Below, piece by piece: positions 35,514 to 48,870 of a stretch of 64,000 bases of DNA. The DNA comes from Chlorops oryzae. Its lineage: Eukaryota > Arthropoda > Insecta > Diptera > Chloropidae. The translations under genes were made by a program, and so were the position numbers. The notes beneath the pieces were generated by a model, which had not been told where the DNA came from, did no database searches, and worked only from the letters and a program-made list of their open reading frames with translations. The stretch is taken from assembly GCA_020466095.1 (NCBI GenBank), contig CM035807.1, forward strand, positions 112,038,786-112,102,785. Reading direction: 5' to 3'. Within the stretch, counting starts at the first letter, position 1. Every line of letters begins with the position of its first letter.

Positions 35514-38500
35514 CTACTTAACGACACCCTGTGTCTGAACGCTCGTCAACGTTATTAATGGCGTAAGGCGTTCTATAAAACGTTCATTGTTGCGCTCCAA
35601 TTCACGTTGATAGTCTTTTTGGTCTGATAAAATTAAATTTCTATTTTTCTTCAATGCGTCAACACAACGTTTTGAGAACTCTCTGAAGCATAGACGCAAT
35701 TTATTTTGATGTTTCGTTGGAATGGTAACACCATCAGATAGATTTGACAGGAATACGGTCGCCATCTCCATTGGTCCTTGATTCACTGTGGTCCCTATGC
35801 AGCCTTGATAAAATAAAATTCGCAAAACAAAATTATTCATAGTTGCATGATGATATCCAATTAATTAATCATCATACCTTGTAAAACCATTTGCAGAATT
35901 TTGGGATCAGCTGGTTCTTGATTTGTAGCCGCAGCTAATTCGAGCGTTTTCTTTTGTATATCTTCAATTGCGACCTCGATGGGCTCAAGTATTATCTGTT
36001 GACGTGCGATAACTTGTATCCGAGTTTTTACATATGGGAATGAATTCGCTGTGGTTAGTATAGTCTTTCGTTTGCATTGTTCATGTAAGTCACCGTGTGC
36101 TTTCCCACATTTTGTAAATGGTGTTGCGAAAATGAAACGCTCTGTTAAAGAAGCAAAGTGCAATCAATTGAAGTAATGATTTCAAAAAAAAAAAAAAAAT
36201 TCTGTTTACTTATGTTAAAATTTCGCTCGAAATAGGTTTCACGATGACGCCTCTCATATGTTTCAAAATATGGCTCAACATAGGTTATCTGTATGTAGGC
36301 CTTTTCCGAATCTAAGGAGTTTAGATCAACTACATTCGAGTCCTTAATAATATGTATGGAGTCTTGTCCAAACCGATCGGCATAGAAATTCTGGAAAACA
36401 AGATTTTTATTTTTAATTAAATGTTTATAATCAATTAAAATTTTGTAGGAACCTGTAAACGACTGAAGATCTCCGGCAGTTTCGTCAATGTCGGTTCCTT
36501 GTATATGAATTCCTGCTGATCTAAATCTCCGAATTTCGAGCCATAAAAAGCAACACGAAAATATGTGCCGAAAACACGTTTTCCTTGCAACTGTGCAATC
36601 CGATTAAAAGCTTCTTGCAATTTTCCATGTATTTTACCTAATTTCTGGAAATCGCGATTCGCTTCGCATATTGGTATTAGAATTTTATAAACTTCATTCA
36701 TTGCCTCATACATGCCGGCAATTTGAAATGAGTTCGCAGATTCTTCGAGAAGTACCTTCAAACCGCTTTCAGTAAAATGATTGCCAAGGCAAATGCCATC
36801 TTCACCGGGACTTAAGACATCGTCCGATACAGCGGACTCCATGAGTGTATTTGGACTCACACGTTTAAAACTAACAGCACCGACTGGTAAATGCGTTTGT
36901 GATTCCAGCATACTCAAATATTCTGAAACCAATGCTGCAGCGTGTATATAACACATTGCCGCCTCAGTATGATTGCTGCGCTCTCGATGCTTTTTTGCCA
37001 TATTTTCTAGCCAAGTTAAACGGAGATCTGGATTGTTTTGATATCCTTTAGCAATGCGATGCATAAGATCCATCAACATTTCCGGATCTTCTTGATATTC
37101 TCTCATTTTCACCGTATCGGATAGGATCATATGCAAGTTGAAGAGTAAGTCTTGCACTTGTTCCGGAAAGGAAGTTTCTTGTAGATCTTCATCCTTTTCA
37201 GAGTACACGATTATCGTTTTAAGTGCTCGCCTCAACGATTGTTCACTAAATACTGAACTAGTACCGACCAGTGAACTAAGAGACATTGTTACTTGCATTT
37301 TAACTCGTGAAAAATTATTACCGATCTCGAAATTTTGTCTCATTAATAAATATAACGATGCAGCTGCCTGTGAACGTATATTGGGAAGCTGTGATCCACA
37401 ATGTTTTAACAATAGTAAGCACAAATCAGCACAAATATCAGACTCTTCATCAAATAATAAATTCGGAAATTTGTATATCAATGCACGCTGCGAAGCGAAT
37501 AGATTTTGTAACGCCAATATACTTTGATTGCGTGACAAACAGTGGAGCAGTACTTTCAGTACGGTTCCTAATAAATTATGATGAATTTCTGAATTGTTTG
37601 CAACTTGCACTATAATCTCAAGTGTGTCCAAAATCACCAGCGATATTTCCGTTGCCAGAGACCCTTCAATATAATAAGTAAGCTCCATTTGATTAGTATC
37701 GGGCTTTGAGACCGCATCGTAATAGAACTGTGACCGATACGACATTTGATCTTTTCGCCATCGGAATTTCTCTGTCGAATGGCGATCTTTCCGTCGATTT
37801 ATTAAATCATAGCGTGCCGAATTTGTACCCCGTATGCATTCTTCCAATTTTTCTTTGAAATCATTTGGTTTCCGAAAGCTTTGAGTATTACGTTTTAGTA
37901 TCGGTAAACGTTTTTGTCCTTTGTACTCAAAGCAAGGTATACAAGTGTTGAGTACTTGCAGCATCTGATGAACGCGATGAGGCGAAAGTCCCATAAGCCA
38001 ACGATAGAGTATATTGCGTTCAAGATTTTTTAGCACCCATATGAAGCATGCAAGTAAGTGGCGAGTATTTTCGTTACTCAGCTGTGATTTGTTTTTCACC
38101 TGTTCGCTCATATAATTATAAGTTCGACTGCCTGAAATCGCATAGGCGACCTCTGGGCTTATTGTTGTTGTTGCAATCGTTTGATGTGGCCCTTGGTAGT
38201 CTTCCAATAAGCCAATACTATGCAGACGATCATTTGTATCAATGAGATATTGATGCAGTTGCGGTATTGCATCCATTATAATGCCCAAAAGTGGCAGAAA
38301 TAATGAAGCCACTCTTGCTCGCGCTTCAGGCTCATTATAGCGGGTATCCAGGTCATGGGATGTCATTAGATTTCGTATACAGCGTATGGCTTTTCCGTGC
38401 AATTGCGGATTTCTATTTGAAGTAAATTAATATGAAAAAAAAACATTATATCGAAAGTGTCCAATTAGAATACTCACGGAACTTCCAAGACCGTAGCTAA

Positions 38501-41500
38501 ATCGCTCAGTACCAATCCAATTAGAAAATGCTGTTGCCGAAAGTCTGCACTTAAGTCAGCGTGTAAAGCACGATCCGTGGAACCCTATGTGTATTATTAA
38601 AGTGTAATTTTTAATACTTTTTCAATACTTTTTGTCTTCGTACGTACGTAAGATGTTTGACTATTGCTTGAAGTTGTACTTGGTGTTGGACTACATGGTG
38701 CGGATATAGCCATGTATGGCGTTCCAAATGGTAAATTCAATGCTAGAAAATGCTCATGGCTACAGACGATGCGTAGAAAATCAATTTTATAATTCATTAA
38801 ATCAGGTATGGAGGCATTTTTCGAAATCAATACTTTGTAGTACGTCTTAATTAAACCAAAGACAAAACCCCGATCGATTATGCTAAACAAATCGAATATA
38901 AAAAAGCCTAAGCTTGCATTCAGCGACTGCGCCAACTTGGGCTCATTGCTGTGATAGCCAACAACCTTGGTCGTAACCAAATGAACTAGCGTGGATATAT
39001 CGTCTGTAAACTGGTGTGGAAAACGTTGTTTACGTGGTGCGTTCAGACTGCGAGTGTAGTCTAAATGTTCAATCATTGACTTTATGATAAATTCAAAGAG
39101 AAACCAGGAATTGCTCATTGCCAATTCGGCAGCTCTTCCACTCGCAACTACCCAATGCAAAGCGAATTCCTCATGTAAAAGACGAATTTGTCCGTCGCGA
39201 CTAGATCCAAATGTTGGTGACATTTCCATTGCAAGTTCTGTAGAACAAAATATTGGGATATTGAATTTCAAAAAAATTGAGTAAATAAGCAATTTTCGAA
39301 ACAAACCTTTTCGATCCAAGCTACGTCCAGTCGAAATGTTATCATAGAGGCTGTACGTATCGGCGTTTGAAGGTAACAAATCTTCAGCGTTACTTCGACT
39401 GCATGGAATACGTCGCTTTCCAAACGGATGGGGTATTTTGCATTGGAATTGCACATAAGTCGATAATAATGATTGCCTTCCATACTGATCTACGACTAGA
39501 TCATCCGACAGAATCTGAGAAGATATTTATAAAATGGTTTTAGTTTTTTTTTAATTTTTTATGTAATTTTAATGAAAAACTTGTTTTACCGATAAATTCG
39601 CCGAGACTAGACAAAGCACTTCAAAAACGGTTGAGCCCAAAGATAGTGTTTGGCTACCAATTTTATAAGTTGTTACCAAAAGCTCGATTAACTTATCTAT
39701 GACTAAATGCAAGTTCTTTACTAAAGGCTCTCGCTCTGCATTCGCGATTTCGAGTAAACATTTTTTCATTTCAATTTCAATGTTGCTCTCCCCGATGCGT
39801 GGTGGAATTTTCCTCGTTTCCAAGTATTCACAAGTCATGAAAAATCTAAAATACCAAAAATGTATTACTCAACATTAAAACGTAACATATATATATATGT
39901 ATATAATTCTCTTACTTGTCCAAATATGTATCCAATGTGTGCAGAGATGTGACACAATTAATATTAATTGTAAATACAGAGCGATGATTATCGAGCCATT
40001 TAGTACCGGGCAAGTGAACGTTGGGTGAGATGAACGAGTAATTTTCTGGCGGTGTTTCGACCATTACTGGCAAGCTGAATTCTCCTACCTTCAGTTGACC
40101 ATCTTCGAGTAAAGGCAGCCACGTGTAGCCGACAGGACTTTCTACTGTATTTTGTTGTAATTCTTGTGGTTTCTTTTGACATGAAACATGATAGAGTGTA
40201 AAGAACAAGTGGTGATTCTGTTTGATACTAGCTGGCAGTGCAATTTTTATCTCATCATAAAATGTTGGGCACTTATTATGATAGTTTACAGCAGTGAACG
40301 CTTCCGTAGCGTATTCGGGACAAGAAGATTTTCCCAAAATTGTATTAACAACGTCCGCTTGAGTTTCGCCCGACATTAGTTGTACACGAACAGCGATATT
40401 TCGCGCTGAGCCCGCTCGTGCAGAGAAGTTCAGTTCTTTTGGTGAAACAAACAATAGATTTCGATATATATAATGTGGATTATATATCGCTGCTGATGGA
40501 AATTCCAGTATTTCCTTAACGGGACGATTAAGTTCATCTAAAAGATGAAAGTTGGTTTAATTTTAAAAAGAAAAACAATTTTTTTTTTTTGTGATAGTAC
40601 CTGGATAAGGTTCCACTTTAGCCAATTCCGGCGTCAAAGCATTTTTTACCTCTTCAGGGCACGGCAATATCTCAAGTTTTATTGAACCTGGTATGCATTT
40701 ATATTTTTTCGTTACGGCACCAGGCCGTTTAAGTTCGGGTAAAAATTTAAAAAGATCTTCATCTTTCATTTTATCGGATTCCTGCAAAAAAAAAAAAAAA
40801 AAAAAAAGGAGTTCAAGTTTTCACTGCGTTATAGTAATGTTAAAGCAAAGCACAAACCTGTTTGAAAAAACTTGCAACTGTGACTGTTATTGGACGAAAT
40901 GTCTCGATAACATTAGCGAAGTCATCGGGTGACCAAGATCGTCGTTTCTCCTTACGTTCAAGCGAGCCTCTTCTAGTCAGTGTGCCGCTCATATCATTCG
41001 CTTTGCGACGTAACTGATCAAAACTACTTGTTGACGATTTACGATCCAGGCTATTCGAGCTAACTGCCGATCCCAACGAACCGCCTTCTTTATCAGAGCA
41101 ACAACCACCAGTACCGGCGCCGTTGTTGCCAGTGTTCGTCTCTTTTACCTCTATGCTTTCACCATTAAATATATTTGTCAAATATATACCCGTCCAGGCA
41201 AAGGGCATACGATATTTTCCCAAACGATCGCAGAAATCGGCTGCATTCGATTTGGCTTTCTCTCGAAATTTCTCTTTATCATCTTTAAGATACGGTTCCA
41301 CCGATTCTTTGATATCGCCTTGCAGAACCTTCTCAAGTCGTATGACCAAAAACAAATCATTGCTTGGATAAGTCATTTCGAAAATTGCCGAACGACTTTG
41401 CGTGCTTGCGTCCGAATGTGGAACATGTGCTCCAAGCATACGCTTTAAGTTATCCGAATTCATATCGAAATAGAAATTTTCCGATATTTTCTTACGCTCT

Positions 41501-43028
41501 TTGGCGTCGTAAATTGCCATTGAAGCGAAAATCGGTTCCACCTCAAGTTCCAAGCGAAGCTGTAAACATTTCACCAAGATTCGATGTCCCATATGCTCTA
41601 TTGGTATTTCAGCTGGTAAGCGACGTTCGATCAAATCCTCTGGTTCCGATTCGGGATAAAGTGAGAAGAGCGCTTCCTGTCGATCTTCTTGTCGGCGTGC
41701 CTCATTCGTTTGATCCACTTGCTCCGGTGGAACATCGTCCAGTAAATTTGGTATAAGTGGATCATTTACTGATCGTCTTAGATCGAAACTTGCCCATGAG
41801 CCGCGTGGCGTCAATGTGTCCGTACAAGAACTGACAGAGGATAGACTGATCGATGCAATTGACTGCCTTGAACTTGGAGTGCAACTATCACTTTTATCAG
41901 TAATCGAATTATCATCGAAGGAAGCGAAGTCTTTATCAATTTCAAATTCTTGCTGATAGGCCGATGGGCTAATTGTGCCACGATCAATTCGTTCCCGTGC
42001 ACAACAAGAACTCGAATAATGTCGCTGAGCATACTCAACGATCTTCCATGGTCGTGTATAGCAATGAATGCACTCTTGGACGTGCTGGGGAAGTTCCGCA
42101 CTAGAAATTTTGAAATTTTTTCAACGTTAGACAAGTTTTTTTTAGGTCAATACAAAGCAACTTACATATTTTCATTTGGTACAATGTGTTCAGTTGTTCG
42201 TATTTTACGTGGAATGGTTTTGACTGTAACATCCGCTGGAGGAAAATCTAATATACTTTTCAAAGGATCTCGATTAAGAACTGCTGCGTGCTGCGACAAA
42301 AACTCCTCATAGTCCAGTGGCTCCACTGGTTCGGTAAGGGAAAGCTGTAAAACAAATTGAATTAAAACCTTAACCTTAACTCAAAGGTATTTCCGGGAAC
42401 TAGAAAGAGAGTGTGACCAAAAATTTGTAAAAATTGCGTCTTCGAATAAGAATTCAGATGAAGTTGGTATATTCTCAGAGCTTCGATGCTTTTAAGGGGG
42501 TCATGTTTACATTCGGCGTACATATCGCACCCTGGCAACTAAAGTGGCTCAACTCAAAATGAGTGAATTTCGAGTTATGCTACGAATCTTGTTCCTAAGT
42601 CACCTGCTTCTTGTAGGAAAAATTCCATTCCGTTTTTCTTATTATAAAAGGCCGAAAAAATGCCGTAATGCCTTTCTTTCTGCTTTGATTGACATTGCGA
42701 CGCATTTTGTTTTTCGCGTTTTCTGAGAAATAGCAAATTTGGAGATGTGCCACTTTAGTTGTCCGGGTGCGATATATCCGTATTCATTTGTGTGTTATAG
42801 TTGGGCTCGACTGACTATAACACCCTTGGTTGTTTTTACTTACTGTGGAGGAGCACATTGAACTGGAGTCTGTTGCCTTCGTTTGCATATGGCAGGCAAC
42901 AATATTCTTTCGAACGTCCGTAGCATGTTGTCTAAAAAGCATTTGAAATGTTATACATATTCATATACTTAACTTAAATATACTTACTTTGATAATTTCT
43001 GCGCGAATGAACGTTGTGCGGATGCCAT
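35514..43028 (-). CDS. Zir: Zizimin-related DOCK-family guanine nucleotide exchange factor (DOCK6/7/8 class)
   Basis: Activates Rho-family GTPases (Rac/Cdc42) at the membrane. Fourteen exons keep one frame: 43028-42988, 42931-42844, 42344-42166, 42100-40858, 40781-40601, 40537-39916, 39845-39590, 39514-39307, 39237-38648, 38584-38478, 38412-36453, 36390-36210, 36141-35878 and 35803-35514. The total is 6210 coding bases, 2069 residues, normal for the DOCK-C class. It starts [15 protein letters not shown], as DOCK7-type proteins do. [14 protein letters not shown] and the conserved [13 protein letters not shown] region follow. The DHR-1 (C2) domain is in exons 6-7 (about residues 590-785; [36 protein letters not shown]). 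The catalytic DHR-2 domain is at about 1620-2040 ([32 protein letters not shown] end). There are no frame breaks. Intron 2 carries a MITE. Confidence 0.95.
42525..42772. mobile_element. 248-bp TIR element inside Zir intron 2, TA target duplication
   Basis: Left end TCGCACCCTGGCAACTAAAG and the complement of the right end TCGCACCCGGACAACTAAAG agree in all but two positions, and both continue TGGC. TA flanks each end (42523-42524 and 42773-42774), as in Tc1/mariner-type MITEs. It lies wholly in the intron between exons 2 and 3 and does not touch splice sites. Confidence 0.75.
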
Positions 43029-46000
43029 ATTGATTTACATCATACAATACTCTTCTTCTTCTCATACAATACCATGACAGAAAGTAAAAACACATATAGC
43101 GCAGTCCGGTTGTCAATCAAAAATTCTACTGCGCAACTACGTCATAGAAGAACTCAACTGTTTGTTTACATTTTGTATGTGGTTTGAAGTGAAGGTTCAT
43201 GTCTTTTGGTAAATGCTAAAAAATGGTGTTATTAATGCAAAATATTAAGAAAAAGCATGTTGAGAGAAACAAAATAACATAGTGAATATATTTTCCATTT
43301 CAGTTCGATAAATAAAGTCTTCAGTTCAGAATAAAACGTGAACAAAAGTAGTCGCGTAAGTGTAAAAATAACTTTTATTGCATATTTTACACAATATATC
43401 GCACGAGAAAAATATATTTTTGCCTTCTAGGAGAAGGTGTTATTTAAGAAACAAGTAATAGAGATCTTTAATGAATGAAAAAGCAAAAAAAAAATTTTTT
43501 TATGAGGTTAAAGTTTTGACAAATTTTCTTTTTCTGATGTTTCAACTGGTTTGACTTAGCTCGGAAGATAAAGACTGTACTCTTAAAATATCGCTGCATG
43601 AAATTCGCTTGCTCTAAATGAAGTCTAATAAAGAGACCTTAATTTGCTAACGCTCCTAAAAAAGTTGCTCGCTTTCTTCACAAAATGCTCCATATAAATA
43701 ACTGAAGTCTTCGGATTTAATTTTTCGCTAAGGCACCAAAAACTTATCTATCCGATTGAAGAAAACATGTAAGAGATTGAAAATATTGTCAAATATGTCT
43801 AACGTTTGAATTGTTTCTCCTCATAGTTTCAAATTAGAAATATATAAGCTGCTGAAGAGGTTCCCCAAAAGAACTAGAAAAATTGAGCAAATGCGCCAAT
43901 AAAAAGTTTATTTGTTGCAATTTTTTACGGCAGATTTCACTTTCAAGGAAATACCAAATAAAAACAAACTAACAACTCTCGTGTGACGTCACAGAAAAAG
44001 CTGATCACACAAGCATATACAGCGAGTTGCGCAATTGTGGTACACATGAATAAAATATAAAAGGTTTTCAATCGAATAGCAAATGAAAATATATGATGTA
44101 TACTTTCCGGAGAAATATTTATTCAATTGTATAGGCGGTGTCTTTTGGGCGATATCTTAAATTCTGTTGTATGGAAACCGCGCAAACATGCAATGTATGG
44201 AAAATATGCAAACATCAATTTTATACAAAATCCATTGAATTGGAATTACACAAACATGCGCGTCAGCCTATTTTTATGACGCCGGATATCAAAGGCGGTT
44301 GAAAGATTTTACTTCAAAGAAGGATAATCGGGACTAGTTTGGATCATTTCTATGTATGTATGAGAAAAATAGCTTCTTAAATGAACTGATAGCGACTCTC
44401 CAAACGTTCTCCTATAGCCGTTGTCTCTATTTCGAATACTGTATTTTTAAATTATTACACTTTAATTATGAAAATATTTCTGATTATTTTTTCTTAAAAA
44501 GAATAATAAAATATAAACTCTTAACTATCCATTATTTATGATTTGTTGGTTTAGTCAATAAGAAAAAGTATAAATAAAATGAAACGAATTAATATCAAAG
44601 ACGATTCTTATGAATAAAAACATTGTTGAATATTTTTCCATGCAATAATTAATTTATCGCGAATATATGTTTAATTGTTGAGGAACTCGTTTTTGCCAAA
44701 CAGTGCATAAATCTCATAAAAAAAAAACTCAATTTGTTCAGTATAAATAATTTTTTAAATTGGTAATTGGCATGCCAAGGCAAAGCGATAGACATCATCA
44801 TTGACGTTTCATCGATTATCTATTCGCTTCATAGTTCACCAAAGTACCTAAAGTTTTTCCTGTTCGATGATTTCAACATAATAATTCGTGTATATGTATT
44901 TTAAAAGCAAAAGGAAATTATTAGTACTTATCATCTCTCCGCCATTTTCTGTCAAATCGTTTTTTTTTTTTTTTTGCCGATCTTAATTGCGCCTACGACC
45001 TGTCATCGGAATTCATTTCACCGTTAGATCTTCTCTAATTTATTGCGCTCAGTCGTTGAGTCAGGCGCTAATTGCGATCAAATCGATTTGAAAGTTCAAT
45101 TTTAATTAAAAGCCGACTGTTCAGCAATCGTTTAATAAAATCAAATCAAAGCCGTTCAAAACAGCAACATTTATCACTTAAAATATTCATATGAATTTCT
45201 ACAAAGCGAATTAAATCAAAAATAAAATCGAGATTAGCGTCTGATCTTTTGTCAACGAAAAAAAGAAAAAAAAAAAATTAATAATAATAAAAAAAACCAG
45301 TTTCTTTTTGAAACAAATAACTTATTGGCTTATTGAAGTCGGCTCAACTTCCCCATTCGGCATTTCAGAATCAATATTTCAAGTTATAGCCAAAGGAATC
45401 TTCACAAGAATTCGAGTTCATTAAGCACACTTCCTTTATATTATTTTATGAAATGATAAAAAAAAACTCGTTAAGATTTATTGAAAAAAAAAAAAAAAAA
45501 AAAAATTAGTTTATGCCATCTGAAAGGAAATATTTCCAATACGAAAGGCATTAACCCATTTGCAGCGTGTTATTCTAGTTTCATGGTTAAATTTTGATCA
45601 TGTTTTTCTCCTTGATCAAGGGAAAAAGGTTAATAAACTTGATAGGATTTCTCTTCCTCAAGATGAAAGCTATTTTTGGCTTCTTGATCCTCCAAATATT
45701 TTCAAATTTTCATACATACTTACATACTTTCAATATATGTACATATATAGCATCGTCTGTAGGTGGCCCCCCATCAAAATAAAATGGGTTAAATATTTTT
45801 TATATACATTTTTTGTCACCAAAAATCATTCTACGGCATTTTAGGGAAAAATGGGTGCCGAAACTGCACCGGATTAGACATGGGAATTGATGGGTTAATG
45901 CAAACCTTTTTTTTTTTAGCTTTCTATCCTTTTGTCTCCGTGAATGAAAAAACGTTCACTTTAAAAAAATTTTTGGAGAACTAAAACACTCTGCTTTTGA

Positions 46001-46308
46001 GTCAAGATGAAATGCGTAGAGAATGTTTTTGTTTGCACAAAACATTGATCTTGAAAAAGTAGTTCTTTTGCGAGCAATTTTTATGATAATTGTTAGCTAT
46101 TTATTTTGAAATTACACACCTTAAATTTTGTATGCAATAACCGCGCCTTGAGACATGATTAATTTACATACATAGATTGTATTTTGGCGTGAGTACATCT
46201 TCATTAAAATTCAATACTTCCTCGAATGATTAATATCCAAAAAAAATTCTTAGATTCTTAAATTGTTCGCTAAAAAATGAATTAAGTAGTTGAAATTATG
46301 CATTGTTA
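43029..46308. other. Upstream of Zir and gene-poor region; no gene recognised
   Basis: Begins with the probable Zir promoter. At 44940-45130 the composition changes (GCCATTTTCTGTCAAATCG, then GCTCAGTCGTTGAGTCAGGC); this could be the promoter and 5' UTR of a plus-strand gene whose coding exons lie elsewhere, but nothing proves it. The remainder is AT-rich with A-runs near 45255 and 45485. No ORF has recognisable content. Confidence 0.35.
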
Positions 46309-46485
46309 AAATTATCGATAATAGGAAATATCGATTATCATTTAAACGATCGATTTTTGAACCTATCGATTATTTTGGCAATCGATTGTTTAACCCATTG
46401 ACAATCGGTTATAGGACCTGTTGATTATTAAAACTATCGATTATGGAACCTATCGACCATCGAAATTATCAATAGCTCCGCAGCT
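46309..46485. repeat. Decayed ATCGATTATTGAA minisatellite, second tract
   Basis: Units such as TATCGATTATCATTTAAACG, CGATTATTTTGGCAATCGAT and ACCTATCGACCATCG match the tract at 21366-21632. It is followed by CTCTATCGAGCCAGTAAATA and GACAAATTTAC, the same junction into core A as there. Core A is cut short here by the TGATGG minisatellite. Confidence 0.75.
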
Positions 46486-46594
46486 CTATCGAGCCAGTAA
46501 ATAAGACAAATTTACACACGTTCCTGCTTAATCACGTCGTGAAAAACCTTAAGAAATTCTGCGAGTCTTATGTGTCCCATTTATTTCATCCCAG

Positions 46595-47742
46595 GCTGAT
46601 GATGAATATGGTGATCATGATGGTGATGATAACGATGGTGAGGTTAGTGATGATGGTAAGGTTGGTGAAGATGGTGAGGTTTGGTTGATATGATGTAGTT
46701 AGTGATCTTCGGTGTTAGATGTGTCAGACGTTTGATGGTGATGATGGTGAGGTTGGTAATATTGGTGATGATGGTGATGATGGTCATGATGACGGTGTTG
46801 ATGATGATGGTGTTGATGGTGAGGTTGGTGATGATGATGGTGAGGTCGGTGATGATGGTATTGATGGCGATGATGACGGTGTTGGTGGTGATGATGACGG
46901 TGTTGATGGTGAGGTTGGTGATGATGATGAGGGTGATGTTTATGGTGATGGTGAGGTTGGTGATGATGATGATAAGGTTGGTGATGACGGTGTTGATGGT
47001 GATATTGGTGTTGATGGTGTGGTGGTGATGATGGTCATGATGACGGTGGTGTTGGTGGTGAGGTTGGTGATGATGATGGTGAGGTTGGTGGTGATGGCGA
47101 TGATGATGGTGAGGTTGATGATGATAAGGTTGGTGATGATGGTGTTGATGGTGATCATGACGGTGTTGATGGTGATGATGGTGAGGTTGGTAATATTGGT
47201 GATGATGGTGATGATGGTCATGATGACGGTGTTGATGATGATGGTGTTGATGGTTGAGGTGTATGATGATGGTGAGGTGGTGATGATGGTATTGATGGCG
47301 ATGATGATGGTGTTGGTGTTGATGATGACGGTGTTGATGGTGAGGGTGATGTTTATGGTGATGATGATGATGGTGAGGTTGGTGATGATGATGATAAGGT
47401 TGGTGATGATGACGGTATTGATGGTGAGGTTGGTGATATTGGTGATGATGGTGTTGGTGGTAATGATGGTGATGATTGTCATGATGACGGTGTTGCTGAT
47501 GATGGTGAGGTTGGTGATGATGGTATTGATGGTGATGATGGTGTTGATGGTGTTGATGGTGTTGGTAGTGATGATGGTGATGTTGGTGATGATGGTGATG
47601 ATGATGATGATGGTGAGGTTGGTGATGATGATATTGAGGTTGGTGATGATGATGGTGAGGTTGATGATGTTGATGATAGTGATGGTGAGGTTGGTGATGA
47701 TGATGATGATGGTGGTGTTGATGATGGTGATGATGATGGCGC
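46595..47742. repeat. Large GATGGTGAGGTTGGTGATGA minisatellite
   Basis: More than 1.1 kb of a trinucleotide-based minisatellite whose units mix GATGAT, GGTGAT and GAGGTTGGT blocks, with a higher-order rhythm of about 21-48 bases (for example GTTGATGGTGAGGTTGGTGA). It is open in several frames on both strands simply because stop codons are absent from the unit, giving poly-(DDGEVG)-like or poly-Met/Val products. I do not regard these as genes. Confidence 0.95.
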
Positions 47743-48232
47743 TAAAATTTTAAAATATGCCTTCCGATAGCTCTCCAGCTCCACTCAGATGACTGAGAAT
47801 TTCTTCAATTCATCGCTTTATATACGTTTCCGAAATCATGAATTCAGTGAGAATTGTAGGAATTTTTTGAAAAAAATTACCATTTCTCGGGTAGTTTTGC
47901 ATTTGGAGGGAAATAATGATTGAAAATTTATTTTCTGGACGAATACCATCAAGGGGAACAATGAGCGTATTCAGAGGGTGCTTTTGGGGGTTGAAGCCCC
48001 CCTAGAAATGTGAGGAACTTCAAAGGGGATTAAGAAAGTGATCGTCGGTGGATAGTTTTGTTATGCCTTAAACCTCTTTCGAAGTACAGTTAAGTCGAAG
48101 ACGAACAAAGAGAACAAAAGATGTGATATTGTCATCGGCCTGAAGTCTTCTTCTGCATCTCCCATGTCCCTCCGAACCCCCCCATGGCTTGTTTTAAGTC
48201 AGCCCCCGGAATTAACGAGCCATAGATTTAAG
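47743..48232. repeat. Dispersed repeat core B, copy 1
   Basis: Starts GCGCTAAAATTTTAAAATAT after the minisatellite and ends CATAGATTTAAG. It contains CCTCCGATAGCTCTCCAGC-type sequence, CGAATACCATCAA, TGAGCGTATTCAGAGG, TAGTTTTGTTATGCCTTAAA and AAGTCGAAGACGAACAAAGA. Very similar copies are at 57580-57930 and 63438-63931. In all three the CAGTG-ended element follows immediately, at the same point. Confidence 0.9.
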
Positions 48233-48518
48233 CAGTGATGTCAACTCTAGCGCTTTTGGAAGGCCCGCGGCGCGAAAACTTCTTTTTAGCGCGAAGCTAT
48301 TTTTGCGCGAAATCTTAACGCTTTTTCGTTGCGTTCATTTAAGATTTCAATATAGTTTTTCCTTCGATCTTTTTAGAAAAACAACACGTTCCCTTCGAAA
48401 AACGCTTTCTTTTGGTGGTTTTTGAAATTAGAAATTGGGAATCATTGTTTTCCGGTGCTTTTTAGCGCGTTTTCAAAATTAATCAGCGCTTTTTGTTTCT
48501 GAGGAGTTGGCAACACTG
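48233..48518. mobile_element. CAGTG-ended element, copy 1
   Basis: Left end CAGTGATGTCAACTC and, on the opposite strand, right end CAGTGTTGCCAACTC form terminal inverted repeats. Inside, AGCGCTTTT-type palindromic motifs recur (TTTAGCGCGAAGCTA, TTTTTAGCGCGTTTTC). 286 bp, non-coding. Other copies are at 57931-58511, 61364-61525 (partial) and 63932 to the window end. No clear target duplication at this copy. Confidence 0.75.
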
Positions 48519-48870
48519 ATGGTATTGATGATAATGATGATGACGGTGAAGATGATGGTGATGATGACGGTCATGGTGATGATGATTATGACTTACGCAC
48601 GTCCTTCCTTCATCACGTCGTGAAAGATCATCTCAAATTCTGCTAGTCTTAATTGTCCCATTTTACAAACCAAATGAGAATTATAGGCGTCAGGCTAACA
48701 TTTTATTCTATGCACTGATGCCAGAACGACGGGGTTTTTTCCGTTTTCAGGGGTTTTTTCGATTTAACCTTCAACCAAAAATCACTTCAAATGTTTACAA
48801 ACGATTTTTACTGATCACTTTCCTAAAGAAACCAGAAATAAAGAAATTTTTTTCAATATCCAATCGAAAA
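48519..48870. repeat. Residual TGATGG minisatellite followed by core A
   Basis: A short GATGATGG tract (48519-48590) leads into ACTTACGCACGTCC, CAAATGAGAATTATAGGCGT, AACCAAAAATCACTTCAAAT and TTACTGATCACTTTCC, the same core A as at 21633-21935. So 46309-48870 as a whole reads ATCGAT minisatellite, TGATGG minisatellite, core B, CAGTG element, minisatellite, core A. Confidence 0.7.

Noticed and set aside
37138..37615. Plus-strand open frames of 102-129 codons across Zir
   Set aside because: Antisense shadows of the long DHR-containing exon 11; composition follows the Zir coding strand.
39590..39916. A suspected frameshift between Zir exons 6 and 7
   Set aside because: On recounting the A-run at 39841-39844, exon 7 starts at 39845 and the frame is continuous ([10 protein letters not shown]).
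46702..47784. Open frames up to 344 codons in the TGATGG minisatellite (Asp/Gly/Val-, Met/Val- or Ile/Thr-rich)
   Set aside because: The repeat unit lacks stop codons in several frames on both strands; the length is a by-product of the repeat.
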